Below, piece after piece: positions 1-9,530 of a stretch of 64,000 nt of DNA. Location of the stretch: assembly GCF_000317145.1 (NCBI RefSeq), contig NC_019697.1:434001-498000 (forward strand), given 5' to 3'. The translations under genes and the position numbers were made by a program. The notes below the pieces were generated by a model. The model had not been told where the DNA came from. It worked only from the letters and a program-made list of their open reading frames with translations, and did not search any database. Positions within the stretch are counted from its first letter, which is position 1; each line of letters starts with the position of its first letter. The DNA is from Chamaesiphon minutus PCC 6605 (lineage in GTDB: Bacteria > Cyanobacteriota > Cyanobacteriia > Cyanobacteriales > Chamaesiphonaceae).

Positions 1-976
1 CAAACTCCTCGCGATCGAGATTGCGACCAATCGCGACCAGTTGAGTTAATTTGGGTTCGTCTGTTTTCCACAGTCGATCTCGACGCATCGATGTTAACAT
101 CCGCACACTCTGAAATAACACTCTTTCCTGAAAACCTTGGGCATAAAATAAGCCCTTAGTACGGTATAGATCCTCGCCTTTTTCCTGTGCCAAATCGTTC
201 ATCCAGAGCATGAATTTATTCATATCTATGGGTCGATCGGAGGTTAAAGCAAAGGAGCCGATTGCCGCATCGTGTTCGTGCGCCAAGTCTTCTAAAAATG
301 ATGGATCGACTTCTAATTTTGCTTCTAAATCGAAGGCTTTAGTACCTAAAATCAGCGATAGATCGATCTCACTATGCTCGGTCTGGTAAATTTTGGCAAT
401 CGGATTTAATTCCCAAATTTGCTGCTTGACACGAGCGATGTCTTTATCCGAAACGAGATCGATTTTATTGATTAAAATAATATCTGCAAAAGCAACTTGC
501 TCCTGAGCCTCGTGACTATCCTTGAGATTTTGCTGCAAATTCCGCGCATCGACGACGGTAACGAAAGCATCTAAGCTAAATTTAGACTTAATCTCATCGG
601 CGACGATAAATGTCGAAGCCACTGGAGCCGGATCTGCCAGTCCCGTCGTTTCAATCAATACTGCATCCAAATCTGCTCGTTTGGTTAGATCTTCGAGAGT
701 CCGAACTAAATCGCCGCGAACCGTACAACATAAACAACCATTATTAAACTCGACAATCTGTTCTTCGTCGTCCGCGATCGTCAATTGGCCATCGATACCA
801 ATCTCACCAAACTCATTAACAATTACAGCGATTTTACGACCGTGTTGTTCTTTGAGAATATGGTTGACTAGGGTTGTTTTACCCGAGCCGAGAAAACCAG
901 TCACGATCGTCACTGGAATCTTTTGTTGTTGAGTATTGAGAATTGTCTTTGTCGGTCGAATTACTTCCATGACCAT
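1..976 (-). CDS. COG0523/CobW-family GTPase (P47K-like metal chaperone), 3' end outside window
   Basis: This region translates on the minus strand from an ATG at 976, with an AGGAG ribosome site about 8 nt upstream. The protein begins with a P-loop (GFLGSGKTT) and then carries [10 protein letters not shown], the family hallmark GCLCC and NKIDL, and ends at the window edge in [10 protein letters not shown], so only a short C-terminal tail is missing. COG0523 GTPases deliver metals (zinc, cobalt, iron) to client enzymes; one branch (P47K) activates nitrile hydratase and often sits beside amidase genes. An aliphatic amidase lies in the same orientation 4.4 kb upstream, with tubulin-like genes between. 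Which metal or client it serves cannot be read from the sequence. Confidence 0.9.
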   Translation of the reverse strand, partial: MVMEVIRPTKTILNTQQQKIPVTIVTGFLGSGKTTLVNHILKEQHGRKIAVIVNEFGEIGIDGQLTIADDEEQIVEFNNGCLCCTVRGDLVRTLEDLTKRADLDAVLIETTGLADPAPVASTFIVADEIKSKFSLDAFVTVVDARNLQQNLKDSHEAQEQVAFADIILINKIDLVSDKDIARVKQQIWELNPIAKIYQTEHSEIDLSLILGTKAFDLEAKLEVDPSFLEDLAHEHDAAIGSFALTSDRPIDMNKFMLWMNDLAQEKGEDLYRTKGLFYAQGFQERVLFQSVRMLTSMRRDRLWKTDEPKLTQLVAIGRNLDREEF

Positions 977-1254
977 GATTGTGACTCCTGTAATGACTGA
1001 ATTACTTCTGACAAGTAGAGGCAATTCCTAAATTACCTCTACTTCGTAAATTGCTCTGTCTGAAATTTTTACCATCAACCTTTCTTATAAATGTGGTGTG
1101 GTTTCATCCAAAAAAATAAAAATGTGAAAACCCTGGTGCTTAGTCTTTAACCGCCCTCAAATGAATTTGGGGCTAATAGCTAAAGTTCACTGAAGTGAAC
1201 TGAAATATTTTATTCTGGTGTATGAAACCACCCCGCAACCTTTCTTATATGTTT

Positions 1255-1327
1255 GGGGGATTTTCTACACCAGTTCTAGCGAGAAAATCCCCTCCGAGGA
1301 GGGGTGCCCGTAGGGCGGGGTGGGTAG
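1255..1327. repeat. Inverted repeat plus dispersed GC-rich repeat downstream of the tubulin-like cluster
   Basis: The gap 977-1364 holds no gene. It contains an inverted repeat (GGGGGATTTTCT at 1255-1266 against AGAAAATCCCC at 1281-1291), a CCCCTCCGAGGAGGGG hairpin, and a GC-rich block (GGGGTGCCCGTAGGGC) that recurs at about 5197 and, inverted and diverged, near 61940. Just upstream (about 1079-1250) a short motif, CAACCTTTCTTATA, occurs twice. The hairpin could end transcription of the cluster that stops at 1365, but there is no clean T-run. Confidence 0.6.
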
Positions 1328-1364
1328 ATCTCCGCTTTAACCAATCAACCCACGATCGATCCGC

Positions 1365-3041
1365 TCAAATGGCACTAACAGCCTGAGCAGAAGCTGGAAT
1401 TTTGACCACCGTTCCCGTCATCGGTGCAATCCCGTTGGCGAGAATATCCCGACGGTTGACAGGTACTGGGGCATCCCCCCGCAGTTGGTCGTAAGGCACC
1501 ACGATCCAACAAGCACAACCCCACAGACATTCACCTGCCATCCCTTCAAACCGGATTGCTGGCTCGGACATCATTACGCCCAGATCCATCAGCCAAGAGT
1601 GGTGGAGTAATTTTTGCTCCCAAGTGAGCGTGTCGTAAAGATCGCGACTTTTGAAGAATTGCACGAAGTCTACCTTGGCAACTCCTGGCAGCATGATGTC
1701 TGCAAAGGCAGTCAGATGGTCGAAAAATTCGCGGTGGGTGACATTCAGTGCCGAATCTTCCGATTCAACGAGGAAGGTAGAGACGACTTCTTTGAATTTT
1801 TCATCGAGCTTGTCATTCCACATTTCGCGCGGTGCGTGGATGATGCACTCGGCATAGTCGGTTTGGAAGCCTGGTTTCAATCCGGCATAGTCGGGGATAT
1901 GCTCGATCCATTCACCAATCACACTGCGCCATTTGCTCAATGGTTCGCCTGGTAAGACTTGCACCGCTGGGTGAGTGAATTTGGCGATGTCGTAGAGCGT
2001 CCAGTTGCGGGCTTTGGTGCTGATTGCTTCGTGGGGGGCGGTGGTCTGTCCGACTAGCCGCAGGGCTTTGAAAATGGTGCGTCCGTAGTCATCGAGTGCG
2101 ATCCGCATAAAGGCATCGGCAACGAATTTGTGAGTCACTTGCAGCCGCATCCGATCTCGTTCGCTGGGTACGCCAGTTTCGGTATATTTAGAGAGCCGCT
2201 GGTAGGAGTTCTCGGTGGCGAGGGCAAAGAAACCGCCAGTGAAGGGGTTGCGGTATAAGTCTCCCCAGACGGTGGTGACACCCGCATTCTTGTCGTCATC
2301 GAGCATACAGTCGATTTCGTTCATAGTAGCGAACAAGCTGCCATCGCGGAAGGCTTCGGGGTCGCCGCTACAGGGCAATTCGCCGACACCAATGACGGGG
2401 ATGCGTCGTCCGAGTTTGACGTTGGAGAGATGGCGGGCGAGATCTACCACAATACCGCTACCCGTGCCGTCGCCCATCCCGAAGCAGCAGAGCACCATCG
2501 AAGGAAGTTTGGTATTATCGATGCTTTTAGCAAAGTCGTCGAGTTCTTTATTGAGAGGTCGATCGCCGTCGTAATAAGCTTTACCATAGATGGCTTTGGA
2601 GATGGCGCGAGGGAAGTATTCGCCCGCTTTGGGAATCTCGACGTTATCTGGCAACCACGGTTCGTAGTTGGGGTTCCAGTAGTAGCGCGGATATTCGAGT
2701 TTGAGAAATTCCCGATAGCGGCGGAGGGAGGTGAATAAATCGTCGCGGGTTGGCACGGCTAGTGGTACGAACCGAATTTGCGCTCGCTCTGGAGGGATAT
2801 TTCGCTCCTCTAACCGCTTCAAGAAGCCTTCTGCGTAGTCTTTGGCTTGGAACATATCTTGTTCGCCGATATCGACGAGCAGGGCAGTGAAGCGGGCGCG
2901 AGGGTCTTCGAGTTGGTCTTCGAGATCGCCTTGACGGAGCATAGCATCGAGCATGTTTGCTCCGGTTTTGCCGATGCCCAGGAAGTGGATGCAGTGGGGG
3001 GATTGGGAACCTGATGCACTGTGATACATGGATTTCGACAT
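1365..3041 (-). CDS. Tubulin/FtsZ-superfamily protein A (558 aa), divergent G-loop
   Basis: Member of the tubulin/FtsZ GTPase superfamily, of the Tubulin_2-like kind by appearance. A glycine-rich nucleotide site (HFLGIGKTGAN) lies near residue 20 and the tubulin signature loop near residue 190 reads GMGDGTGSG, with Asp where its paralog has Gly. A stretch shared with the paralog includes YPRYYWNPNYEPWLP and AIYGKAYY. Near the C-terminus both share GECLWGCACW, a C-x3-C-x-C motif that is unusual for tubulins. No classical FtsZ catalytic NxDFxD loop is evident. It is the last of three co-oriented genes (spacings about 67 and 84 bp). The function is unknown; filament formation is inference from the fold family. 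Confidence 0.82.
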   Translation of the reverse strand: MSKSMYHSASGSQSPHCIHFLGIGKTGANMLDAMLRQGDLEDQLEDPRARFTALLVDIGEQDMFQAKDYAEGFLKRLEERNIPPERAQIRFVPLAVPTRDDLFTSLRRYREFLKLEYPRYYWNPNYEPWLPDNVEIPKAGEYFPRAISKAIYGKAYYDGDRPLNKELDDFAKSIDNTKLPSMVLCCFGMGDGTGSGIVVDLARHLSNVKLGRRIPVIGVGELPCSGDPEAFRDGSLFATMNEIDCMLDDDKNAGVTTVWGDLYRNPFTGGFFALATENSYQRLSKYTETGVPSERDRMRLQVTHKFVADAFMRIALDDYGRTIFKALRLVGQTTAPHEAISTKARNWTLYDIAKFTHPAVQVLPGEPLSKWRSVIGEWIEHIPDYAGLKPGFQTDYAECIIHAPREMWNDKLDEKFKEVVSTFLVESEDSALNVTHREFFDHLTAFADIMLPGVAKVDFVQFFKSRDLYDTLTWEQKLLHHSWLMDLGVMMSEPAIRFEGMAGECLWGCACWIVVPYDQLRGDAPVPVNRRDILANGIAPMTGTVVKIPASAQAVSAI

Positions 3042-3125
3042 GATTTTACTTCCTTGATGTGAGTAGTAAATGTGGGAATTCCTAAACGTAACGATCGACT
3101 AGGTTCCAGCCCTTATCAGCTAAAT

Positions 3126-3452
3126 TCAACAGGTTGGATAATAACCGCGATCCTCGGTCAAAAACCCCAGATCTTTAAGGATGTGCGCTGCTGAAGTAGC
3201 CCGCTCGTCAGCGACGTAGATTTTGTAGTCTTCGACGAATTGACCGGGTTGTCGATCGATGATGCCTTCTTCGATGAGCTGAACGCCTTTTTCGAGGTTG
3301 GCTCTACTCAGACTGGCAACCCACAGGGGCGATTTGATGTGAATCTTCTGGTCATCGACTCCAGTGATATGGAGGATCTTGTTCCCGGCAACGGTAGGCA
3401 CGTCGGCTCCATTGCCATACCGTTGGCTGACTACAGCCCAATCTAGTGGCAT
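3126..3452 (-). CDS. Small unknown protein between two tubulin-like genes (108 aa)
   Basis: I do not recognise this family. The protein is soluble, has no signal peptide or membrane segment, and ends in GYYPTC with one C-terminal cysteine. The C-terminal half (about 50-105) looks helical and could be a small winged-helix or adaptor-type fold, but no motif proves it. It lies between the two tubulin-like genes on the same strand with gaps under 90 bp, and an AGGAGG-like ribosome site (cctcctttg on the plus strand near 3460-3468) precedes its ATG. The placement suggests a partner or regulator of the tubulin-like proteins; that is inference. Confidence 0.72.
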   Translation of the reverse strand: MPLDWAVVSQRYGNGADVPTVAGNKILHITGVDDQKIHIKSPLWVASLSRANLEKGVQLIEEGIIDRQPGQFVEDYKIYVADERATSAAHILKDLGFLTEDRGYYPTC

Positions 3453-3519
3453 GTTTACACCTCCTTTGTAGAGAGATTGATGTTAGAATTTTTCTGCCTA
3501 ACCTACGAGTACAACTAAC

Positions 3520-5082
3520 TTACGCTTTGACGACTTCTTCGAGCTTCAACCGAACTTCCTCTAAATCCTCACCGCGAATGGCACTATAGGGAACGACCAC
3601 CCAACAGGCGCACCCCCACAGACATTCACCCGCCATCCCTTCAAACCGAATTGCTGGCTCGGAGAGCATTACACCGAGTTCGAGCAGCCAGGAATGTTGG
3701 AGGAGTTTTTCATCCCAGGTCTGTAGATCGTATGCCAGACGCGCTTCGTAGAAGATATCCAGGGCGGTTTTGGTGGCACCTGGAATGACGAATTGGACGT
3801 AAGGTTCGCTGTTAGCCGTTGGGGACGAACCTTCCATGAAGGATCGAGCGATCTCTGGCTCCAACATCGGTGCGAATGAAGCATTCATTTTGGCTGCTAA
3901 ATCTTCGAGCTGGGCGCGGAGAGCGGCAGTTGGGGGAGTTGAAGCGCGAATCTCAAAGAAGTCAGGATTGAAGGTGCCCGCTCTGATGCCCAATCGATCG
4001 GGTATGTTACTGTTATCTGACTCCAAGGTGGTGAAGCCAAACATGTGCGCCCAACGCGCTCCATATTGACTGCGGGCAGCCATGTGTTGGCTGGGCGGTG
4101 CGCCTACCCAATTGAGCAACCGGAGGGTTTCGTAGAGATCTAAGCCGCGATCGCGAGTCAAGAATTTAGCTAGTTCGCGATCGACTTTGTGATTGGTCGC
4201 TCCCAAATCTCCTGTTTCTTGCCAAGCTGATTTTTGGGGTACCATCAAGAATCCAGCGGTAAAGGGATTGCGATATAAATCGCCCCACACCTGAACCACA
4301 CCTTGGTTTTTTTCCTGGTCGAGCATACAATCTAGCTCGTTAATCGTCGGGAACAGGCTGCCATTGTTGTGGTAATTTGGATCGCCTTCACAAGGTGCAA
4401 TCCCGACTCCCAAAACTAGTGCCCGTCGGCCAAATTTGACATTGGTCAGATGCCGTGCCAAGTCCATGACGATCCCGCTACCCGTGCCGCCGCCTAACCC
4501 GAAGACAATGCAAACGATCGATTGACAAGTTGTGGCATCAACACTATTGGTAAATAGCTCTAACTCGCGATCGAGCGGTCTGTCGCCTTCATAATAAGCT
4601 TTACCATAGATCGCTTTGGCGATCGCGCGAGGGAAATGTTCACCCGCTTCGGGAATGGCGATCGTGTCTGGCAACCAAGGCTCGTAGTTGGGATTCCAGT
4701 AGTAGCGGGGATATTCTAGTTTCAGATATTCCCGATACCGTCGGAGCGAGCCAAATAGTTCGTCGCGGCTGGGGACGGGTAGAGCGATGGTGCGGACTGT
4801 AGCTTTGTCGCTGGGCAGCTTGTCAGCGACATCTCGAACTGCTTGTAAGTCTCGATCGCCGATATCGACAGCTAGAGCCGTAAACCGCTGGCGATCGTCG
4901 CTCAAAAAATCGTCTGGAGCCTGTACGATCGTCTGGGCAATGAATTCAGCTCCAGCTTTGCCAACGCCGATGATATGCACGGATGAGGGCATCGGATCTT
5001 GGTCTTTAATGCGATGGACGCTGCCTCGTTTGAGAGCTTCCAGTCGCTTTTTGATGCGCTGCATTTCCTGCGGATCGACCAT
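3520..5082 (-). CDS. Tubulin/FtsZ-superfamily protein B (520 aa), canonical GGGTGSG loop
   Basis: Paralog of the 558-residue protein encoded downstream. After a basic N-terminal helix comes a glycine-rich loop (IIGVGKAGAEF, near residue 35) and the intact tubulin signature GLGGGTGSG near residues 193-201, so GTP binding is more plausible here than in protein A. It shares the WNPNYEPWLP and KAIYGKAYYEGDRPL blocks, NELDCMLD after the G-loop, and the C-terminal GECLWGCACW cysteine motif. It is longer than FtsZ (about 400 aa) and lacks an obvious FtsZ C-terminal tail, so it is not the division protein. It is the first gene of the tubulin-like trio and lies 266 bp downstream of the amidase gene. 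Confidence 0.85.
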   Translation of the reverse strand: MVDPQEMQRIKKRLEALKRGSVHRIKDQDPMPSSVHIIGVGKAGAEFIAQTIVQAPDDFLSDDRQRFTALAVDIGDRDLQAVRDVADKLPSDKATVRTIALPVPSRDELFGSLRRYREYLKLEYPRYYWNPNYEPWLPDTIAIPEAGEHFPRAIAKAIYGKAYYEGDRPLDRELELFTNSVDATTCQSIVCIVFGLGGGTGSGIVMDLARHLTNVKFGRRALVLGVGIAPCEGDPNYHNNGSLFPTINELDCMLDQEKNQGVVQVWGDLYRNPFTAGFLMVPQKSAWQETGDLGATNHKVDRELAKFLTRDRGLDLYETLRLLNWVGAPPSQHMAARSQYGARWAHMFGFTTLESDNSNIPDRLGIRAGTFNPDFFEIRASTPPTAALRAQLEDLAAKMNASFAPMLEPEIARSFMEGSSPTANSEPYVQFVIPGATKTALDIFYEARLAYDLQTWDEKLLQHSWLLELGVMLSEPAIRFEGMAGECLWGCACWVVVPYSAIRGEDLEEVRLKLEEVVKA

Positions 5083-5159
5083 GATAAATCCTCTCTCAAA
5101 TTATCAATTTGTCAGAGTCGTCTCTGTCGTCTCTATACTCATTGTCAAAAAATTACCAG

Positions 5160-5245
5160 AAGGTTCCCTCCCAGGAGATCTGCCCAAAATTCCCCTCCTA
5201 TGAGGGGTGCCCGTAGGGCAGGACATATGTGTCTGGGTGGGTCAC
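5160..5245. repeat. Second copy of the GC-rich repeat upstream of the tubulin-like cluster
   Basis: The block CCCCTCCTATGAGGGGTGCCCGTAGGGC and its flanks resemble, in the same orientation, the sequence at 1283-1327. The two copies bracket the three tubulin-like genes. It lies in the 266-bp gap between amidase and tubulin-like gene B and could be a stem-loop (CCCTCCTATGAGGGG) or a dispersed element. Confidence 0.55.
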
Positions 5246-5348
5246 AGATCTACGTAACAACTCAGATCTCATAGTGCAGATGCGATCGAACGTCGATCGA
5301 GCGAATGAATCAACACTCGATCGATCTGCACCGCTAGCCAATCTAGAG

Positions 5349-6434
5349 TTAAACTGTGACTGACACTTTTTCAGTTTCGGGTACTACCACGACTGGCGGC
5401 GGGACAATCTTCTGGTTGGGAATCCCCTCGATCGGACATTCTGCCGTGCCAGCCGTCGATCGGGTAATCGCCTCTGCTTTGGCTTTGGCTTTTTGGGGAT
5501 CGAGAATCCACTCGCGGTAAAATTCGTAGGGACATTCGGCCATGCCATCGGGACCATCGCCAGAATTAATCGTACCCGTATAGCCGCGATGCATCAGTTT
5601 AAAGATGTGATTTTGCGACTGAGCGTTTTTGCGGAAGTCGCGAATCGCAAACTTCGAGAGCGCGGCGTATTGAATGCCATTTTCTTCTTCACCGCATTCA
5701 CCGAGCGTCCGCCCGTCAAAACCGACGATCGCTGAGTGTCCGAAGTAGCTATACACGCCATCAAATCCGGCAGCATTAGCTACGGCAACATAAGTATTAT
5801 TCATCCACGCCATCGCCTTGGCGACGATTATTTGTTGTTCCTTGGCGGGATACATGTAACCCTGACACCGCACGACGAGTTCGGCACCGCGCATCACGCA
5901 GTCTCGCCAGATTTCGGGATAGTTACCGTCATCGCAGATAATCAAGCTGATCTTCAGCCCTTTTGGCCCGTCGGAGACGTAAGTACACTTGCCGGGATAC
6001 CAACCTTCGATCGGCGTCCATGGCATGATTTTCTGATATTTCTGAACGATCTCACCGCGATCGTTCATCAGAATTAGGGTATTGTATGGGACTTTGCGTG
6101 GATGATCTTCATGCCGTTCGCCTGTTAGTGAAAAAACTCCCCACACTTTATTACGGATACAAGCTTCCGCAAAGATGGCTGTTTCTTCACCAGGTACAGT
6201 TGCGGCTGTATCCATCATTTCTTGCGGATCGTACATGATGCCATGAGTGGAATATTCAGGGAATATTACCAGATCCATTCCTGGTAGTCCTAGCTTCATG
6301 CCATCGATCGTGGTTGCAATTTTTTGGCAATTCTCAATAACTTCTGCTTTGGTATGTAATCGCGGCATTTTGTAGTTAACAACCGCAACTCCTACAGAGT
6401 CTTCACTCGAAGATATATCGCCATGATAAGACAT
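5349..6434 (-). CDS. amiE: Aliphatic amidase (EC 3.5.1.4)
   Basis: A 361-residue protein of the nitrilase/amidase superfamily, closely resembling AmiE: it opens with HGDISSS and [14 protein letters not shown] and runs colinearly. The catalytic triad is visible: Glu in FPEYS (about residue 63), Lys in YQKIMPW (about 138) and Cys in [10 protein letters not shown] (about 170). It hydrolyses short aliphatic amides to the carboxylate and ammonia in the cytoplasm, giving a nitrogen source. The C-terminal 20 residues form a Pro/Val-rich tail (PPPVVVVPE). It is upstream of the tubulin-like trio and the COG0523 GTPase on the same strand. In nitrile-degrading bacteria amidase and a P47K GTPase accompany nitrile hydratase; no hydratase gene is in the window. 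Confidence 0.95.
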   Translation of the reverse strand: MSYHGDISSSEDSVGVAVVNYKMPRLHTKAEVIENCQKIATTIDGMKLGLPGMDLVIFPEYSTHGIMYDPQEMMDTAATVPGEETAIFAEACIRNKVWGVFSLTGERHEDHPRKVPYNTLILMNDRGEIVQKYQKIMPWTPIEGWYPGKCTYVSDGPKGLKISLIICDDGNYPEIWRDCVMRGAELVVRCQGYMYPAKEQQIIVAKAMAWMNNTYVAVANAAGFDGVYSYFGHSAIVGFDGRTLGECGEEENGIQYAALSKFAIRDFRKNAQSQNHIFKLMHRGYTGTINSGDGPDGMAECPYEFYREWILDPQKAKAKAEAITRSTAGTAECPIEGIPNQKIVPPPVVVVPETEKVSVTV

Positions 6435-7528
6435 GATAATTCTCCATTTATTATATTCAATCGGCTCGATGAATAACGCTCGAAGTGCTACATAAAGCTT
6501 GTTACATAAAGCTGTGGAATAGCTCTAGCAGTCGTATATTCACGATGTTCGTAGTATTTAAAAGCGATCGCCCAATATTATTGTTGACGATTCATCAGGC
6601 AGAACGGCCATACATGTCCTTGACCCTGTTGAATGACAACCAAAGTTTTAATTTGTTGTAGATATGTTAAGCCATCGAAAACGTCAATATTGTATCATCA
6701 GTTACCTGGCAATAATTATCTTGAATATTTCTGCTGAGTGACGATATTTATCTTGATAGTATAATAATTAAATTCACTTTTCACGACGCTCGGAGCCGTA
6801 AACTAAGCTAGTAAATCTCATCTTCAGCTCTGCGGCAAACGGTCTCTGGATACTAGATCGAGCTAAATTAACCGAGCTAAGTCAGTTCGAGATCGGAATA
6901 GGTGGAGGCGAAGCTAAAAGATATTAGTATTAACTATTTAGCACCTCTGCCCATGAATAGTTGATAAAAATTGTTCGGCGATCTCGACAATTTCTGCCAA
7001 AATTTTGAACCACAATGGCATTCACACCTCATCGAGCAGGGTTGGAAAACCCGCGATCGAGCTAGAAAGAGCCAAAATAATTAGCTGCAAACATAAGTAA
7101 ATTTGTAGCCAAATGAACCAATCTAATTACCAGCTAAATTGCTTCGTTAAGACTAATAAAATTTGTATCAATCGAGACAGAATTGTTCAAAACAACGACA
7201 AGTAACCAAAAGTTCAGATCGGTCGATCTCCTCAATCGCCCTAAAAGCGATTTAATGCCGATCGATAGTATCTATCGAACGACTGATGGAGATCCAGATA
7301 AAAGATGTAAAACTGATTGGAAGTTACAGGCTTCATAGATAGGAACGCCAATCGAATTGAGTTAGGTTTTAAACTACTTGCCAGACGATCGAGCTGTTGC
7401 CCAATGCATCCGCTTTTAAACATGTTCTTGAATCATCGCCGCTCCGCTCGGCATCACATTGCTCTTGCTTCAGCACTCAGGAGTGCAATTCATCTTGGCT
7501 ATTTATTTGTCAGTACTCGATATAAATA
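6435..7528. other. 1.1-kb gap without a recognisable gene
   Basis: No credible coding frame appears on either strand: short frames here lack ribosome sites and protein-like composition. It is the upstream region of amiE (minus) and of the HAD-like gene (plus), so promoters for both are expected. I see no tRNA, no clear terminator and no long repeat. AT-rich tracts lie around 6660-6790. Confidence 0.5.
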
Positions 7529-8098
7529 ATGAATAAGATTTCCCCCGACTCGTATTTACCAAATTTTTTTCAGCAAAATGCTCGCGAACATAGCTTGCCC
7601 AAACGAGCGAAGATTCTTGCTTCAGTCAGTCTTGGTCGCCTCATGGACTCAGCCATCCAAGGTATAATTATCGCGCTAGACAACACGATTGTTTCTGAAG
7701 ACGATCGCTACATATCTCCTTACGCCGTCACCTGGATAAATTTGGCGAAACAGTTAGGGTTTAAGATATTTATCCTTTCTAATGGCAAGCATACATATCG
7801 GGTTAAATTTTGGTCGAATCGACTAGATATCCCAGCCATTCACTCTGCTAGAAAACCATTTCCTACGGCCTTTCGTAGAGCACTAAGGCACATGCAACTC
7901 CCCCCCGAACGAGTAGTTGTCATTGGCGATAGTTATCATACCGATATTTTAGGTGCTTGGATTGCAGGCTGTCATAGCATTCAAGTTGCTTCTTTGCCTC
8001 ATCGCCCTAAATTGTGGGAAAAATTAATTGGCAGATACGTTCAAACTACTTACCCCAGAGGACAAGAACTGTGGGAGTTTAAATCATCGAATTACTAA
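7529..8098 (+). CDS. YqeG-like HAD-superfamily (subclass IIIA) protein with missing nucleophile
   Basis: A 189-residue protein whose layout follows the YqeG-type HAD phosphatases: motif I near residue 53, motif II SNG near 88 (IFILSNGKH), Lys of motif III near 111 (ARKPF) and motif IV VVIGDSYHTDILGAW near 128-142. Motif I, normally DxDNTL, reads ALDNT here, so the first Asp (the phosphoryl-accepting nucleophile) is Ala. It is probably not a phosphatase by the usual mechanism and may have become a binding or regulatory protein. ATG at 7529 is the first Met. It stands alone, 347 bp upstream of ndhC. Confidence 0.8.
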   Translation: MNKISPDSYLPNFFQQNAREHSLPKRAKILASVSLGRLMDSAIQGIIIALDNTIVSEDDRYISPYAVTWINLAKQLGFKIFILSNGKHTYRVKFWSNRLDIPAIHSARKPFPTAFRRALRHMQLPPERVVVIGDSYHTDILGAWIAGCHSIQVASLPHRPKLWEKLIGRYVQTTYPRGQELWEFKSSNY

Positions 8099-8445
8099 TT
8101 GCTTAACAATTAACTAAGCTCACATCTGGCGAGCGGTAGGCAGTTACTTGTGGATAGTGGATAGTGGATAGTCAATAGTGGATCGGCGTTGGCAAAGCCT
8201 CTGCGGGTAGCGGCGAGCCGCCGCTCCTTATCAAATTTCGCTACAGCTAGGAGAGAGATCCTATCCCCTAATACCTATATGTGGATAAAATAGTAAATAG
8301 ATTGAGTCTAGAGCACCAACGCAGCTAAATAATTATTCTTGCCAGCCGGATTGCGATCGCACGTAATGGGTTGCCAGATGTGAGTTATGGACTGCGCGTT
8401 CGGTGCCGAATCGATCGTTATCCCTTCATGACTATAAAATAATCT
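8099..8445. other. Gap upstream of ndhC with short tandem repeats
   Basis: No gene. A short tandem array of GTGGATA-like heptamers lies at about 8150-8180, followed by a GC-rich stretch (about 8184-8225). The rest should contain the promoter and leader of the ndhC-K-J operon; I cannot point to a specific -10/-35 pair with confidence. Confidence 0.5.
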
Positions 8446-8808
8446 GTGTTTGTCCTTAACGGTTATGAATATCTGCTCGGCTTCTTATTGACATGTAGCT
8501 TGGTGCCGATATTAGCCTTGTCAGCATCCAAATTACTCCGACCTAGTGGTGGTGGTCCCGAACGACGGACGACCTACGAATCAGGGATGGAGCCGATCGG
8601 TGGTGCCTGGATTCAGTTTAATATTCGGTACTATATGTTCGCCCTAGTCTTTGTCGTCTTTGACGTAGAGACCGTATTTTTATACCCTTGGGCAGTTGCA
8701 TTTAGTCAATTAGGCTTACTCGCTTTTATTGAAGCTCTCGTTTTCATCGCAATTCTGGTAATTGCGTTAGTCTATGCTTGGCGCAAAGGAGCCTTAGAAT
8801 GGTCATGA
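8446..8808 (+). CDS. ndhC: NDH-1 subunit 3 (NdhC)
   Basis: A 120-residue integral membrane subunit of the cyanobacterial NAD(P)H/ferredoxin:plastoquinone oxidoreductase in the thylakoid membrane, used in respiration, cyclic electron flow and CO2 uptake. It starts at GTG, giving the family-typical N-terminus [12 protein letters not shown]. Three membrane segments flank the conserved loop [16 protein letters not shown] and the acidic [11 protein letters not shown] segment, and it ends in the typical KGALEWS. Length is the usual one. Its stop overlaps the ndhK start by 10 nt, indicating coupled translation. Confidence 0.97.
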   Translation: MFVLNGYEYLLGFLLTCSLVPILALSASKLLRPSGGGPERRTTYESGMEPIGGAWIQFNIRYYMFALVFVVFDVETVFLYPWAVAFSQLGLLAFIEALVFIAILVIALVYAWRKGALEWS

Positions 8809-9530
8809 ACCCTGTGAATAAGATCGATACTTCCGAGCGGATTGCTAGTCCGATCGAGCGTCCGCAAGTAACGACCGATTTGTCAGAAAATGTGATTCTG
8901 ACAACGGTAGACGATCTCTACAACTGGTCGCGGTTATCCAGCCTGTGGCCGCTATTATTTGGGACGGCGTGCTGTTTTATCGAAATGGCGGCAATGATCG
9001 GTTCGAGATTTGATTTCGATCGGTTCGGACTGCTCCCGCGTGCTAGTACCCGTCAGGCCGATTTATTGATTACCGCTGGTACGATCACCATGAAAATGGC
9101 TCCAGCACTCGTGCGTCTCTACGAACAGATGCCCGAACCCAAGTATGTAATTGCAATGGGTGCCTGTACGATCACGGGTGGGATGTTTAGTGTAGACTCG
9201 CCGACAGCCGTGCGTGGTGTCGATAAACTGATTCCAGTCGATATCTACCTTCCTGGCTGTCCGCCGCGTCCAGAGGCAGTCATGGATGCAATTATCAAGC
9301 TACGCAAAAAAATCGCCAATGAGTCGATGCAAGAGCGGAGTAAATTAAATCAAACCCACCGCTATTACAGTACGACTCATAACATGAAAGTCGTACCCTC
9401 CATTTTGACAGGTGCCTATCTCCAAACTGGTACTCACGATAATCCGCCTGCGGAAATTGCGGCGGCAATGGGAATGCCTGTCACCCCAGCACTAGCTACC
9501 GCTCAAAAACAGGAGGTCGAACGTGGCTGA
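8799..9530 (+). CDS. ndhK: NDH-1 subunit K (NdhK, 4Fe-4S)
   Basis: A 243-residue peripheral-arm subunit carrying the N2-type [4Fe-4S] cluster. Ligands are visible as the adjacent Cys pair in GTACCFIE, Cys in MGACTITGG and Cys in PGCPPRPE. I chose ATG at 8799 because AAGGAG lies 6 nt before it, inside the end of ndhC; a TTG at 8778 would lengthen it but lacks support. The gene overlaps ndhC by 10 nt and ndhJ by 8 nt, so the three form one tightly coupled operon. Confidence 0.97.
   Translation: MVMNPVNKIDTSERIASPIERPQVTTDLSENVILTTVDDLYNWSRLSSLWPLLFGTACCFIEMAAMIGSRFDFDRFGLLPRASTRQADLLITAGTITMKMAPALVRLYEQMPEPKYVIAMGACTITGGMFSVDSPTAVRGVDKLIPVDIYLPGCPPRPEAVMDAIIKLRKKIANESMQERSKLNQTHRYYSTTHNMKVVPSILTGAYLQTGTHDNPPAEIAAAMGMPVTPALATAQKQEVERG

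Noticed and set aside
522-932. Plus-strand 136-codon frame opposite the COG0523 GTPase
   Set aside because: It is the antisense shadow of a gene with clear GTPase motifs.
3520-5082. Annotating the tubulin-like gene as cell-division ftsZ
   Set aside because: Longer than FtsZ, no FtsZ C-terminal peptide or NxDFxD loop visible, and no division genes nearby.
7241-7529. Two short frames on both strands before the HAD gene
   Set aside because: No ribosome site, unlike protein composition, and they overlap each other; treated as non-coding.
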